A stretch of DNA of 64,000 nt from an uncultured Rhodocyclaceae bacterium (GTDB lineage: Bacteria; Pseudomonadota; Gammaproteobacteria; Burkholderiales; Rhodocyclaceae). The stretch lies in contig CAKQRL010000004.1 of NCBI GenBank assembly GCA_934271525.1, positions 62,001 to 126,000 on the forward strand. The letters are read 5' to 3'. Both the position numbers and the translations under genes were made by a program. Shown here in pieces: positions 34,354 through 43,341 of this stretch (positions are counted from its first letter, which is position 1; every line of letters starts with the position of its first letter). A model generated the notes under the pieces. That model ran no database searches. It saw nothing but the letters and a program-made list of their open reading frames with translations, and was not told where the DNA came from.

Positions 34354-36954
34354 TTAAACCACAACATTCACCAATTTTTTGGGAACAATGATGATTTTTT
34401 TAACGGGTTTTCCGTTCATAAATTTTTGCACATTTTCATTTTGCATGGCGGCAGATTCAATTTCTGTTTTATCCGCATCGACATTTAAAACTATTTGACC
34501 GCGCAATTTGCCGTTGACTTGCAAAACATACAAAATTTCATTTTGAATTAAAGCGGATTTGTCCGCCACGGGATAAGCAGAATTGATTAAATCTTCTCCC
34601 GTTAATTCAAAATACAAATATTCACAAATATGTGGAATAATTGGCGCCAAAAGTAATAAAGAAGTTTTTAAAACTTGGAGTTTTAAAACACTGCCTTGAT
34701 TTAATTTTGTTTTTTCCAACAAATTGAGCAATTCCATTACTGCGGCAATGGAGGTGTTGAATTGCTTGCGGCGTGCAAAATCATCTTCCACTTTTAAAAT
34801 CGTTTGGTGCAATTTGCGTTTTAAATCAGCGTTTTCATTTTCATCGGTTTTTGAATGTAAATTTAAATCGCCTTCGTTTTTAAAATCAAAAACCATTTTC
34901 CAAAGCCGTTTTAAAAAACGGAAAGCGCCTTCCACGCCCGAATCCGACCATTCCAGCGATTGGTCGGGTGGGGAGGCAAACATCATAAAAAGCCGCGCGG
35001 TATCTGCCCCGTATTGTTCAATCAAGGCTTGTGGGTCAACGCCGTTGTTTTTGGATTTGGACATTTTTTCAATGTTGCCAATTTCAACTGCCAAACCATC
35101 GCTTTTGGCACGCGCCGAAATGGGTCTGCCGCGCGAATCGGTTTTTAAATCAATATCCGCCGGATTAAACCATTCTTTTTTGCCGTTTTTTTCGCGGTAA
35201 AACGTGGGCGCCACCACCATTCCTTGCGTGAGCAAATGCGCAAAAGGTTCGTTGATTTTTTCATTTTCAAACAAACCTTCATCGCGAATGAGTTTGGTAA
35301 AAAAGCGCGCGTAAAGCAAATGCAAAATGGCGTGTTCAATGCCGCCAATGTATTGGTCAATGCCGCCTTTGAGCCAATACAAAACGCGTTCATCCAACAT
35401 TTTTTCAGCATTATCTGGACAGGCGTAACGCAAAAAATACCAAGACGATTCCACAAAAGTATCCATCGTATCGGTTTCACGTTTTGCCGCGCCGCCACAT
35501 TGTGGGCATTGGCATTCATAAAACGCCGACATTTTGGACAACGGCGAACCAGCGCCCGTGATGGCAACATTTTCAGGCAGTTTCACGGGCAAGTCGGAGT
35601 CAGGCACCAAAACCTCGCCGCACTTTTCGCAATAAATCAAAGGAATAGGACAACCCCAATAACGTTGGCGCGAAATGCCCCAGTCGCGCAGGCGAAATTG
35701 CGTTTTTTTCTCGCCCAAACCTTTTTCTTTTAAAACTTCGGCCGTTTTTTCAACGGCTTGTTCAAAAGCCAAACCATTTAAAAAATCGGAATTCACGCAC
35801 ACGCCGCGCGTTTTGTCGGCATACCAATCTTGCCATTTGGTGTGCGAAAAAGTTTCATTTTCAACCTTAATCACTTGTTTAATGGGCAAGTTGTATTGCA
35901 AGGCAAAGGCAAAATCGCGTTCATCGTGCGCGGGAACAGCCATCACCGCGCCATCGCCGTAACTCATTAAAACGTAATTGCCTACCCAAACGGGGATTTT
36001 TTCATGGGTTAAAGGATGAGTCACAAACAAACCCGTTGCCACACCTTTTTTTTCCATGATCGCCAAATCGGCTTCTGAAACACCGCCCGCTTTGCATTCT
36101 TCAATAAACGTAGCCACCGCTTGATTGGTTTTGGCGGCTTCTATTGCCAAAGGATGCTCGGGCGCCACAACCACAAAGGTAACCCCCATAATGGTATCGG
36201 CGCGGGTGGTAAAAACAAAAAGTTTTTGAAGTTCACCGTGGATTTCATAAGGAAAGGCAAAACGCACGCCAATGGATTTGCCAATCCAATTTTTTTGCAT
36301 CAAACGCACTTCATCCGGCCAGCCGTTTAGGTTTTGTAAATCAGCCAAAAGTTCTTCGGCATAAGCGGTGATTTTCATATAAAACATTGGAATTTCGCGC
36401 TTTTCAACCAAAGCGCCCGAGCGCCAACCGCGCCCATCAATCACTTGCTCGTTTGCCAAAACGGTTTGGTCTATGGGGTCCCAATTCACGGTGCCTTGTT
36501 TTTTGTAAATCAAACCTTTTTTGTAAAGTCTGGTAAAAAGCCATTGTTCCCAGCGGTAATAATCGGGCGAACAAGTAGCAATTTCACGCGTCCAATCCAG
36601 CAAAAATCCCAAAGATTGCAATTGTTTTTTCATATAAGCAATGTTTTGGTAAGTCCACTTGGCAGGCGGCACATTGTGTTGCAAAGCGGCGTTTTCCGCA
36701 GGCATTCCAAAGGCATCCCAACCCATCGGTTGCAAAACATTGAAACCTTTCATTTTGTGGTATCGGCTTAAAACATCGCCTATCGTATAATTTCTAACAT
36801 GTCCCATATGCAATTTGCCAGAAGGATACGGAAACATTGACAAACAATAGTATTTTGGTTTTTCTTTATTTTCCAAAGCGCGCGCACTTTGTTGCGCATT
36901 CCATTTGTTTTGTGCCCATTGTTCAATTTCTTGTGGAATATATTTTTCTTGCAT
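34354..36954 (-). CDS. leuS: Leucyl-tRNA synthetase
   Basis: Class I synthetase with editing. From ATG 36954 it has 866 residues (E. coli 860). It has the HIGH motif in PYPSGKLHMGHVRNYTIGD, an editing domain with TRADTIMGVTF, a zinc-type insertion (YCEKCGEVLVP, CQCPQCGG), and KMSKS in EKMSKSKNNGVDP. The open frame extends 48 codons upstream with non-homologous residues. Three ATGs in a row lie after GGGA, the last best spaced. Divergent from the MFS gene with 52 bp between. A repeat arm variant lies inside the gene. Confidence 0.97.
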   Translation of the reverse strand: MQEKYIPQEIEQWAQNKWNAQQSARALENKEKPKYYCLSMFPYPSGKLHMGHVRNYTIGDVLSRYHKMKGFNVLQPMGWDAFGMPAENAALQHNVPPAKWTYQNIAYMKKQLQSLGFLLDWTREIATCSPDYYRWEQWLFTRLYKKGLIYKKQGTVNWDPIDQTVLANEQVIDGRGWRSGALVEKREIPMFYMKITAYAEELLADLQNLNGWPDEVRLMQKNWIGKSIGVRFAFPYEIHGELQKLFVFTTRADTIMGVTFVVVAPEHPLAIEAAKTNQAVATFIEECKAGGVSEADLAIMEKKGVATGLFVTHPLTHEKIPVWVGNYVLMSYGDGAVMAVPAHDERDFAFALQYNLPIKQVIKVENETFSHTKWQDWYADKTRGVCVNSDFLNGLAFEQAVEKTAEVLKEKGLGEKKTQFRLRDWGISRQRYWGCPIPLIYCEKCGEVLVPDSDLPVKLPENVAITGAGSPLSKMSAFYECQCPQCGGAAKRETDTMDTFVESSWYFLRYACPDNAEKMLDERVLYWLKGGIDQYIGGIEHAILHLLYARFFTKLIRDEGLFENEKINEPFAHLLTQGMVVAPTFYREKNGKKEWFNPADIDLKTDSRGRPISARAKSDGLAVEIGNIEKMSKSKNNGVDPQALIEQYGADTARLFMMFASPPDQSLEWSDSGVEGAFRFLKRLWKMVFDFKNEGDLNLHSKTDENENADLKRKLHQTILKVEDDFARRKQFNTSIAAVMELLNLLEKTKLNQGSVLKLQVLKTSLLLLAPIIPHICEYLYFELTGEDLINSAYPVADKSALIQNEILYVLQVNGKLRGQIVLNVDADKTEIESAAMQNENVQKFMNGKPVKKIIIVPKKLVNVVV
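36231..36242. repeat. Single repeat arm inside leuS (variant)
   Basis: GTTCACCGTGGA matches GTTNACCGTGGA exactly if N may be C. Read on the minus strand it encodes Ile-His-Gly-Glu-Leu in the editing region. Confidence 0.6.
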
Positions 36955-37006
36955 CATCATTCCCAAACGATTAAAAAACGCACCATTATAAAACGCCCTT
37001 TTCACT

Positions 37007-38194
37007 ATGAACGCCATCACCCGAAAAAACAGCATTGCGCTTGCCATTCTTTTTGCTTTAAGAATGTTTGGTTTATTCATCATTTTGCCCGTATTCACGC
37101 TGCATGCCCAAAAAATTCCCGGCGGAGCCGATTTATTTTGGGTTGGTTTTGCCTTGGGCGCTTTTGGCTTAACCCAAGTGTTTTGCCAAATTCCTTACGG
37201 CATTGCATCAGACATTTTTGGCAGAAAACCTTTGATTTTATTAGGATTATTTTTATTTGCATCGGGCAGTTTGTTGGGTTTTTTCAGCCAAGATCTGTTC
37301 ACTTTAACCTTGGCGCGCGCCCTGCAAGGCGCAGGCGCTTTTTCTGGCGTGATTACCGCCTTGGCAACCGATATTATTCCCGATTCCGACATCACCAAAA
37401 CCATGGCGATGATTGGTTCTACCATTGCGTTGATGTTTGCTTTGTCGCTGGTTTTCTCGCCGATTTTTTACGGCTATTTTTCTTTAAACGGCATTTTTTT
37501 GTTGGTTTTTTGTTTAACCTTGCCCGCACTTTGGATTTTGTATCAACTGCCAGAAAATCCCGCTACTTTCAAGCAAAAATCCACGGTCAACGCCCAAAAA
37601 ATTTCAAAATTCGCGATGCTCAAAAGCGTTTTTTTCAATGGCGATTTGGCGCTTTTGAATATCGGAATTTTTTTGTTAAGCATCATCCAAACCGCCTTTT
37701 TCATTGTGGTGCCCGCGCGTTTGATTTTGGAAAATTTGGCCGCATTTGAACATTGGAAAGCGTATTTGCCCGCCATTTTCACGGCTTTTTTGGTGATGGT
37801 GCCGTTTATTATTTTTGCCGAGAAAAAAAACAAAATGGCTTTTGTTTTTCGTTTGAACATTGCCTTTATTCTTTTGACTGCGTTGGGACTTTATTTTTCG
37901 CCACTTTCTTTGCCGCTTAGCATTTTTTGGTTGTTTTTGTTTTTTGTGGCTTTTAATGTGTTGGAAGCCACATTGCCTTCATTGGTTGCGCGGCGCTCTC
38001 CTTCACATTTAAAAGGTTCGGCAATGGGCATTTACAACACCGCGCAATCGGCTGGAATGTTTGTGGGCGGCGGCTTTGGCGGTTTGCTTGCCAAATACGC
38101 AGGCCATCACGCCATTTTGATTGGCAGTTTTTTGATTGGCATCATCTGGTTGTGGCTAACAAAAAACCAAAATTTTGCGCCCAAAAAGTCTTAA
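37007..38194 (+). CDS. Major facilitator superfamily transporter
   Basis: A 395-residue MFS protein with 12 predicted helices. FGLFIILPVFTLHAQ in helix 1 and the loop 2-3 motif ASDIFGRKP (D-x-x-GRKP) resemble the YajR/drug-proton antiporter group. Substrate unknown. The central cytoplasmic loop between helices 6 and 7 carries a perfect repeat arm encoding Ser192-Thr-Val-Asn195, in a place that tolerates insertion. Divergent from leuS; a TATAAA-like box is near 36986. Confidence 0.88.
   Translation: MNAITRKNSIALAILFALRMFGLFIILPVFTLHAQKIPGGADLFWVGFALGAFGLTQVFCQIPYGIASDIFGRKPLILLGLFLFASGSLLGFFSQDLFTLTLARALQGAGAFSGVITALATDIIPDSDITKTMAMIGSTIALMFALSLVFSPIFYGYFSLNGIFLLVFCLTLPALWILYQLPENPATFKQKSTVNAQKISKFAMLKSVFFNGDLALLNIGIFLLSIIQTAFFIVVPARLILENLAAFEHWKAYLPAIFTAFLVMVPFIIFAEKKNKMAFVFRLNIAFILLTALGLYFSPLSLPLSIFWLFLFFVAFNVLEATLPSLVARRSPSHLKGSAMGIYNTAQSAGMFVGGGFGGLLAKYAGHHAILIGSFLIGIIWLWLTKNQNFAPKKS
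37580..37591. repeat. Single repeat arm inside the MFS gene
   Basis: TCCACGGTCAAC, perfect, in frame as Ser-Thr-Val-Asn in the central loop. Confidence 0.9.
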
Positions 38195-38230
38195 AATGGC
38201 GCGTTTTCTTTTTTAAAAGTTGTAAACAAA

Positions 38231-38485
38231 ATGCCTATTTACGAATATCGCTGTGAATCTTGCGGCGCGCACGGTGAACATTTGCGCAAATTAAACGATT
38301 CACACACGGAACTTTGCCCAAAATGCGGCAAAACCACTTACCAGCGCCAAATTTCCGCAAGCAATTTGCAATTTAAAGGTTCTGGTTTTTATGAAACCGA
38401 TTTCAAACACAAACCCAAAGCGCCGCCGCCTTGCCAAACGGGCGAAGGTTCTTGCGCAACGTGTCCTTCGGCGGCGACTTCTTAA
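38231..38485 (+). CDS. FmdB family zinc ribbon protein
   Basis: An 84-residue protein starting MPIYEYRCESCGAHGEHLRK, with a second CxxC (CPKCGKTTYQRQIS), the two halves of the FmdB-type zinc ribbon. The tail has four more Cys-containing positions (PCQTGEGSCATCPS). A putative regulatory or RNA/DNA-binding role is not proven for this family. fmdB - DUF502 - aspS is a conserved order in betaproteobacteria. Confidence 0.93.
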   Translation: MPIYEYRCESCGAHGEHLRKLNDSHTELCPKCGKTTYQRQISASNLQFKGSGFYETDFKHKPKAPPPCQTGEGSCATCPSAATS

Positions 38486-38489
38486 TCAA

Positions 38490-39158
38490 ATGAAACGTTA
38501 TTTCATCACCGGTTTGTTGATTTGGATTCCATTGGTGATCACCGTTTGGGTGATTGCTTTGATTGTTTCTACGCTTGACCAATCTTTGAATTTGTTGCCC
38601 AAATCCATGGATCCGCGCTTAACCTTAGGGCTTTCGGTGCCGGGTTATGGCACGCTTTTAACCTTAACCGTGATTTTTATTACCGGCGTTTTGGCTGCCA
38701 ATTTTATGGGACAAAAAATTGTGCGCTTGTGGGAAAAAATTCTCTCGCGCATTCCTATTGTCAGTTCCGTTTATGGCAGTGTGAAGCAAGTTTCTGATAC
38801 CTTGTTTTCCCAAGAAGGCAATGCTTTTAGAAAAGCCTTGCTGGTGGAATACCCGCGCCGCGGCGCTTATACCATTGCTTTTTTAACAGGCACGCCAAGC
38901 AGTGAATTGTTGCCCGTTTTAAAAGAAAAAGAACAAACGGATGATGAATGGATTAGCGTTTATGTGCCCACCACACCCAACCCCACTTCTGGCTTTTTTT
39001 TGATGATGCCCAAAAGCCAAACCTTTGAACTCACCATGAGCGTGGATGAAGCGCTCAAATACATTATTTCTATGGGCGTGGTCAGTCCCCCTGCCACGGC
39101 TCTTTGCGAACAATCTCAACCTTTGGAAAAAAACCATGCGAACACATTATTGCAGTGA
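38490..39158 (+). CDS. DUF502 family membrane protein
   Basis: A 222-residue protein with two N-terminal hydrophobic helices (about 5-28 and 50-75), then a soluble part with IPIVSSVYGSVKQVSDTLF and FLTGTPSSELL. This is the DUF502 pattern; function unknown. Start ATG 38490 is 4 bp after the fmdB stop, and the 3' end overlaps aspS by 23 bp, so the three genes form one tightly packed unit. Confidence 0.92.
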   Translation: MKRYFITGLLIWIPLVITVWVIALIVSTLDQSLNLLPKSMDPRLTLGLSVPGYGTLLTLTVIFITGVLAANFMGQKIVRLWEKILSRIPIVSSVYGSVKQVSDTLFSQEGNAFRKALLVEYPRRGAYTIAFLTGTPSSELLPVLKEKEQTDDEWISVYVPTTPNPTSGFFLMMPKSQTFELTMSVDEALKYIISMGVVSPPATALCEQSQPLEKNHANTLLQ

Positions 39159-40941
39159 TTTGAATCTTTCTTTAAACGAACAACCCGTAACGCTTTGCGG
39201 TTGGGCGCATCGGCGGCGCGACCATGGCGGCGTGATTTTTATTGATTTGCGCGATTGCTCGGGTTTGGCGCAAATTGTTTGCGACCCCGACCGCCCGGAA
39301 ATGTTCCACATTGCCGAGAGCGTGCGCAATGAATTTTGCTTAAAAATCACCGGCAAAGTGCGCCCGCGCCCAGAAGGCACCACCAATGAAAACTTGCAAA
39401 GTGGTGAAATTGAAGTGTTGTGCCATTCTATTGAAATTCTCAACACCTCCATCACGCCGCCTTTTTTGTTGGACGATGAAAATTTATCTGAAACCGTGCG
39501 CTTAAAAGAACGCGTGATGGATTTGCGAAGACCTCAAATGCAAAAAAATTTGCGTTTGCGCCATCAAGTGGCGCGCGCTTTTCGGCATTTTTTGGATGAA
39601 CACGGTTTTGTGGATATTGAAACGCCAATGCTGACCAAATCCACGCCAGAAGGCGCACGCGATTATTTGGTGCCCAGCCGCGTGAATGCGGGCGAATTTT
39701 TTGCCTTGCCACAATCGCCCCAACTTTTTAAACAACTCTTGATGGTTGCCGGTTTTGACCGCTATTACCAAATTACCAAATGTTTTAGGGACGAAGATTT
39801 AAGAGCCGACCGCCAACCGGAATTTACCCAAGTGGATTTGGAAACTTCTTTTATGGACGAACAAGCCATTACCAATTTGGTGGAAAAAATGTTGTGCGAA
39901 GTTTTCCAAAAAGCTTTAAATGTTGAGTTGGAGCAACCTTTTCCCAGAATGACTTATGATGAAGCCATGCAACGCTTTGCCTCCGACAAACCCGATTTGC
40001 GCGTAACGCTTGAACTCGTAGACGTCAAAGAAGCGATGAAAAACGTGAATTTCAAAGTTTTTGCAAGCGTTGCCCAAAAAGAAAACACGCGCATTGCCGC
40101 TTTAAAAATTCCGGGTGGCGCCAATCTTTTAACGCGCAGTGAAATTGACGATTACACGCAATTTGTGGGCATTTATGGCGCCAAAGGTTTGGCGTATATC
40201 AAAGTCAATGATATGACCGAACCCAATGAAAAAGGCTTACAAAGCCCGATTGTGAAAAATTTAAGCCCCGAATCCTTGCAATTTGTTTTGGAAAAAACAA
40301 AAGCGCAAAATGGCGATTTAATCTTTTTTGGCGCCGATTCTGAAAAAATAGTCAACGATTCTTTGGGCGCTTTGCGCGTGAAAATCGGGCACGACAAAGG
40401 TTTTTTAAACAACAAAAAATGGGCGCCCGTTTGGATTACCGATTTTCCAATGTTTGAATATGACGAAACCGAAAAGCGCTACAACGCTTGCCACCATCCT
40501 TTTACCAGCCCCAAAGACGCGCATGTGGATTTGTTAAGCTTGGATCCCGCAAAATGTCGCGCCAAGGCTTATGATTTGGCGTTGAATGGTTGGGAAATTG
40601 GCGGCGGTTCCATCCGCATTCACAAAGCCGATGTGCAAGAAAAAGTTTTTCGGGCTTTAAATATCAGCCAAGAAGAAGCGCAAGAAAAATTTGGCTTTTT
40701 GCTGAACGCTTTAAAATACGGCGCGCCACCGCACGGCGGCTTGGCTTTTGGGTTGGATCGCATTGTTACAATGATGAGCGAATCGGATTCCATTCGCGAT
40801 GTGATTGCCTTTCCCAAAACGCAGCGCGCACAATGTTTGTTAACCAATGCGCCCTCTTCTGTGGATGAAAAACAATTGCGCGAATTGCATATTCGCCTGC
40901 GCCAACAAAACCAACAAAATCAGCAAAATACAAAATCTTAA
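39136..40941 (+). CDS. aspS: Aspartyl-tRNA synthetase
   Basis: Class II synthetase of 601 residues. It has an N-terminal OB fold (CGWAHRRRDHGGVIFIDLRD), motif 1 near RHQVARAFRHFLDEHGF, motif 2 FRDEDLRADRQPEFTQVDLE, a bacterial GAD insertion, and motif 3 GLAFGLDRIVTMM. It charges tRNA-Asp, and the bacterial type may also charge tRNA-Asn if no AsnRS exists. Start at ATG 39136 inside the end of DUF502. The C-terminal tail is a Gln/Asn run. Confidence 0.98.
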   Translation: MRTHYCSDLNLSLNEQPVTLCGWAHRRRDHGGVIFIDLRDCSGLAQIVCDPDRPEMFHIAESVRNEFCLKITGKVRPRPEGTTNENLQSGEIEVLCHSIEILNTSITPPFLLDDENLSETVRLKERVMDLRRPQMQKNLRLRHQVARAFRHFLDEHGFVDIETPMLTKSTPEGARDYLVPSRVNAGEFFALPQSPQLFKQLLMVAGFDRYYQITKCFRDEDLRADRQPEFTQVDLETSFMDEQAITNLVEKMLCEVFQKALNVELEQPFPRMTYDEAMQRFASDKPDLRVTLELVDVKEAMKNVNFKVFASVAQKENTRIAALKIPGGANLLTRSEIDDYTQFVGIYGAKGLAYIKVNDMTEPNEKGLQSPIVKNLSPESLQFVLEKTKAQNGDLIFFGADSEKIVNDSLGALRVKIGHDKGFLNNKKWAPVWITDFPMFEYDETEKRYNACHHPFTSPKDAHVDLLSLDPAKCRAKAYDLALNGWEIGGGSIRIHKADVQEKVFRALNISQEEAQEKFGFLLNALKYGAPPHGGLAFGLDRIVTMMSESDSIRDVIAFPKTQRAQCLLTNAPSSVDEKQLRELHIRLRQQNQQNQQNTKS

Positions 40942-40947
40942 AAAAAA

Positions 40948-41006
40948 TCCACGGTCAACGTTAAAAAAATTTTAAAAATTTAAAAAAACTTCACGTTGAC
41001 CGTGGA
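40948..41006. repeat. Inverted repeat pair 14 (59 bp)
   Basis: Arms TCCACGGTCAAC (40948-40959) and GTTGACCGTGGA (40995-41006) with a longer A/T core (TTAAAAAAATTTTAAAAATT). Follows aspS. Confidence 0.93.
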
Positions 41007-41046
41007 AAATCGCCATTTTCCACGCCAAATGCCGAATTATTGAAAA

Positions 41047-41397
41047 ATGAAAGCCTTTTTATTTGTTCTCGCTTTGATTTTTATCTTTCCAACTTTTGCT
41101 TTGGAATTGGCAATGCCATTTCCAACAATCGCCAAAAACGACTTGCCGCTTGAAGCGCGCCAAAAATTGCAAATCATTCAAAGCCAAGGCGCGCCCTACC
41201 CTTTTCGCGAAGACGGCACGGTTTTTCACAATTTGCATAAGCGCCTACCTCACTCAACCAACCGCACTTTTTACAAACGCTTTATTGTGCCTGATTCCAA
41301 CGGCAAAGCACACCCGCAATGGCGCTTGGTGCAAGGCGGCAACGCCTTTTATTTTTCGCGCGATAATTTGAAGAGTTTTTTGAAAATTGAAGATTGA
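41047..41397 (+). CDS. Secreted RNase N1/T1-like protein, probably without the usual catalytic residues
   Basis: A 116-residue protein with a signal peptide (MKAFLFVLALIFIFPTFA) and the layout of bacterial guanyl-specific ribonucleases (RNase Sa/barnase group): LPLEARQKLQIIQSQGAPYPFREDGTVFHN, then a region where family members have Y-x-E-Y-T-V. Here that reads YKRFIV, so the general base Glu is Arg. The family C-terminal DDHY-type His site reads SRDNLKSF, so His is Asn. The Arg in WRLV is kept. It may bind RNA or be a pseudo-enzyme; assignment rests on pattern memory. The 3' end overlaps the ABC gene. Confidence 0.65.
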   Translation: MKAFLFVLALIFIFPTFALELAMPFPTIAKNDLPLEARQKLQIIQSQGAPYPFREDGTVFHNLHKRLPHSTNRTFYKRFIVPDSNGKAHPQWRLVQGGNAFYFSRDNLKSFLKIED

Positions 41398-43315
41398 AAA
41401 TCTCTGCGTTGGTTTTGATGGCATTGCCGCCATCCACGCGCTTTCATTTTCTTTGCAACGCGGCAAAACCTTTGCATTGGTTGGCGAATCGGGTTCGGGC
41501 AAAAGTTTAACGGCATTATCCATTTTGCGACTTTTGCCGCCAGCGGCAAAAGTTTTGGGCGGCGGTGTTTTTTTAAACAATCAAAACCTATTTACTTTAA
41601 CCGAATCCCAAATGCAGCAAATTCGCGGGCGCAAAATCGCGATGATTTTTCAAGAACCCGGGGTCGCCTTAAACCCTGTTTTGACCATTGAAACCCAGCT
41701 GATTGAAGTTTTAAAAACGCATTTTCAAATGCCGCGCCGTATGATGCGCGAAAAAATCGTGGCAATGCTTGCGGACGTTGGCATTGCGGAACCTGAAAAA
41801 CGCTTAAACGCCTACCCTTTTCAACTCTCGGGCGGAATGAAGCAACGCGTGATGATTGCCCAAGCGCTTTTGGGCGAACCCGAATGGTTAATTGCGGACG
41901 AGCCAACCACCGCATTGGATGTGACCGTGCAAGCACAAATTTTGCAACTTTTAAAAACGCTGCAAACCAAAAACGGCATGGGGATTTTACTCATCACGCA
42001 CGATTTGGGCGTTGTGGCGCAAATGGCAGATTCTGTTGGCGTAATTTACGCAGGCGAATTGTTGGAAACGGCAGAAAAAACCGCATTTTTCCAAAACCCA
42101 CACCACCCTTATTCCCGCACATTATTTGCCGCCATTGCCAAACACAAAAACCAAGCGTTAAAAGCGCTTAACGGCTTTGTGCCAACGTTATCTGCAAAAC
42201 CAGTGGGCTGCATTTTTGCTGCGCGTTGCCCTGCCGTTTTTGAAAATTGCAAAACCCAAACGCCACCGTGGCAAGCTTTAAACGATTTTGATGGCTTTCG
42301 CTGTTTTTTAAAGAATGCGCCAGAGCCTGAATTGCCCGTTCAAAACAACACAATTGCCGAAGCCAAGTCTGACAATATTGCCTTAAAAATCAATCAATTA
42401 AACGTTACTTATACCATCGGCAAAACGTTTAAAAAAAACAAACTCCACGCTGTTAAAAATTTGAATTTGGAAATTGAAAACGGCAAAACCTTGGCATTGG
42501 TTGGCGAATCGGGTTGCGGCAAAACCAGCACGGGCAAAGCCATTTTGCGCTTAATTGAATCTACGGGCGAAATTTTAATTTTTGATAAACCGTTTCACAC
42601 CTTGCAAAACAAGGAATTGCGCGCTGCCCGCGCGCAAATTCAAATGATATTCCAAGACCCTTTTGCCGCTTTTAATCCGCGCTGGCGCGTGCGCGAGATT
42701 TTGTTGGAAGGCATCAAAGCGCAAGGCAAATCGGCGGATGATGAGAGTTTAATTCGCTTATTAAAATCGGTTGGTTTAAACGAATCGGCTTTGAATCGTT
42801 TTCCGCATGAATTTTCGGGTGGGCAGCGCCAACGCATTGCCATTGCGCGCGCATTGATTTTAAAACCCAACATTTTGATTTTGGACGAACCCACATCCGC
42901 CTTGGATTTAAGTGTGCAAGCGCAGATTTTAAACCTACTCAAACATTTGCAAGCAGAACACGAGCTGACCTACTTGCTCATTACCCACAACTTTGCAGTT
43001 GTGCGGCATTTGGCAGATTCGGTGGCAGTGATGTATTTGGGGCATTTGGTGGAATGGGGCGATGCCGAATCAGTTTTAAACACCCCGCGCCATCCTTATA
43101 CCCAAGCCTTAATTGCCAGCGTGCCTGATGTGACGCTTGCCCAAAGTCCGCCTACCTTTTTAAAAGGTGAAGCCGTTTTAAACACTCGGCACGCTTGCCC
43201 TTTTTACCCGCGCTGCCCGCAAGCACAAAAAATTTGCCAAACCAACGCACCAATTGTTAAAAAAGCCGCAACCAATCACCATTTTGCTTGCCATTTTGGC
43301 GATTTTCCACGGTAA
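41387..43315 (+). CDS. Double ABC ATPase of oligopeptide/dipeptide type (DppDF/YejF-like)
   Basis: A 642-residue fusion of two ABC ATPases like DppD-DppF, YejF and GsiA. Half one has Walker A GESGSGKS (33-40), LSGGMKQR and IADEPTTALD. Half two has GESGCGKTS from 373, FSGGQRQRIAIA and LDEPTSALD. Each half ends with the Cys-rich oligopeptide motif (CIFAARCPAVFENC; CPFYPRCPQAQKIC). No permease or binding protein is nearby, so its partners must lie elsewhere. The start is TTG 41387 overlapping the RNase-like gene. The stop TAA is within a repeat arm (ending Phe-Pro-Arg). Confidence 0.93.
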   Translation: MKIENLCVGFDGIAAIHALSFSLQRGKTFALVGESGSGKSLTALSILRLLPPAAKVLGGGVFLNNQNLFTLTESQMQQIRGRKIAMIFQEPGVALNPVLTIETQLIEVLKTHFQMPRRMMREKIVAMLADVGIAEPEKRLNAYPFQLSGGMKQRVMIAQALLGEPEWLIADEPTTALDVTVQAQILQLLKTLQTKNGMGILLITHDLGVVAQMADSVGVIYAGELLETAEKTAFFQNPHHPYSRTLFAAIAKHKNQALKALNGFVPTLSAKPVGCIFAARCPAVFENCKTQTPPWQALNDFDGFRCFLKNAPEPELPVQNNTIAEAKSDNIALKINQLNVTYTIGKTFKKNKLHAVKNLNLEIENGKTLALVGESGCGKTSTGKAILRLIESTGEILIFDKPFHTLQNKELRAARAQIQMIFQDPFAAFNPRWRVREILLEGIKAQGKSADDESLIRLLKSVGLNESALNRFPHEFSGGQRQRIAIARALILKPNILILDEPTSALDLSVQAQILNLLKHLQAEHELTYLLITHNFAVVRHLADSVAVMYLGHLVEWGDAESVLNTPRHPYTQALIASVPDVTLAQSPPTFLKGEAVLNTRHACPFYPRCPQAQKICQTNAPIVKKAATNHHFACHFGDFPR

Positions 43316-43317
43316 AC
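43306..43317. repeat. Single repeat arm at the ABC ATPase stop
   Basis: TCCACGGTAAAC, perfect; it encodes Pro-Arg-stop. A T9CA6 core follows but the second arm is absent; cysM starts there. Confidence 0.92.
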
Positions 43318-43341
43318 TGCTTTTTTTTTCAAAAAATCTTT

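Noticed and set aside
36955..37098. N-terminal extension of leuS by 48 codons
   Set aside because: It overlaps the divergent MFS gene and is unlike any LeuRS N-terminus; GGGA and ATG at 36954 fit better.
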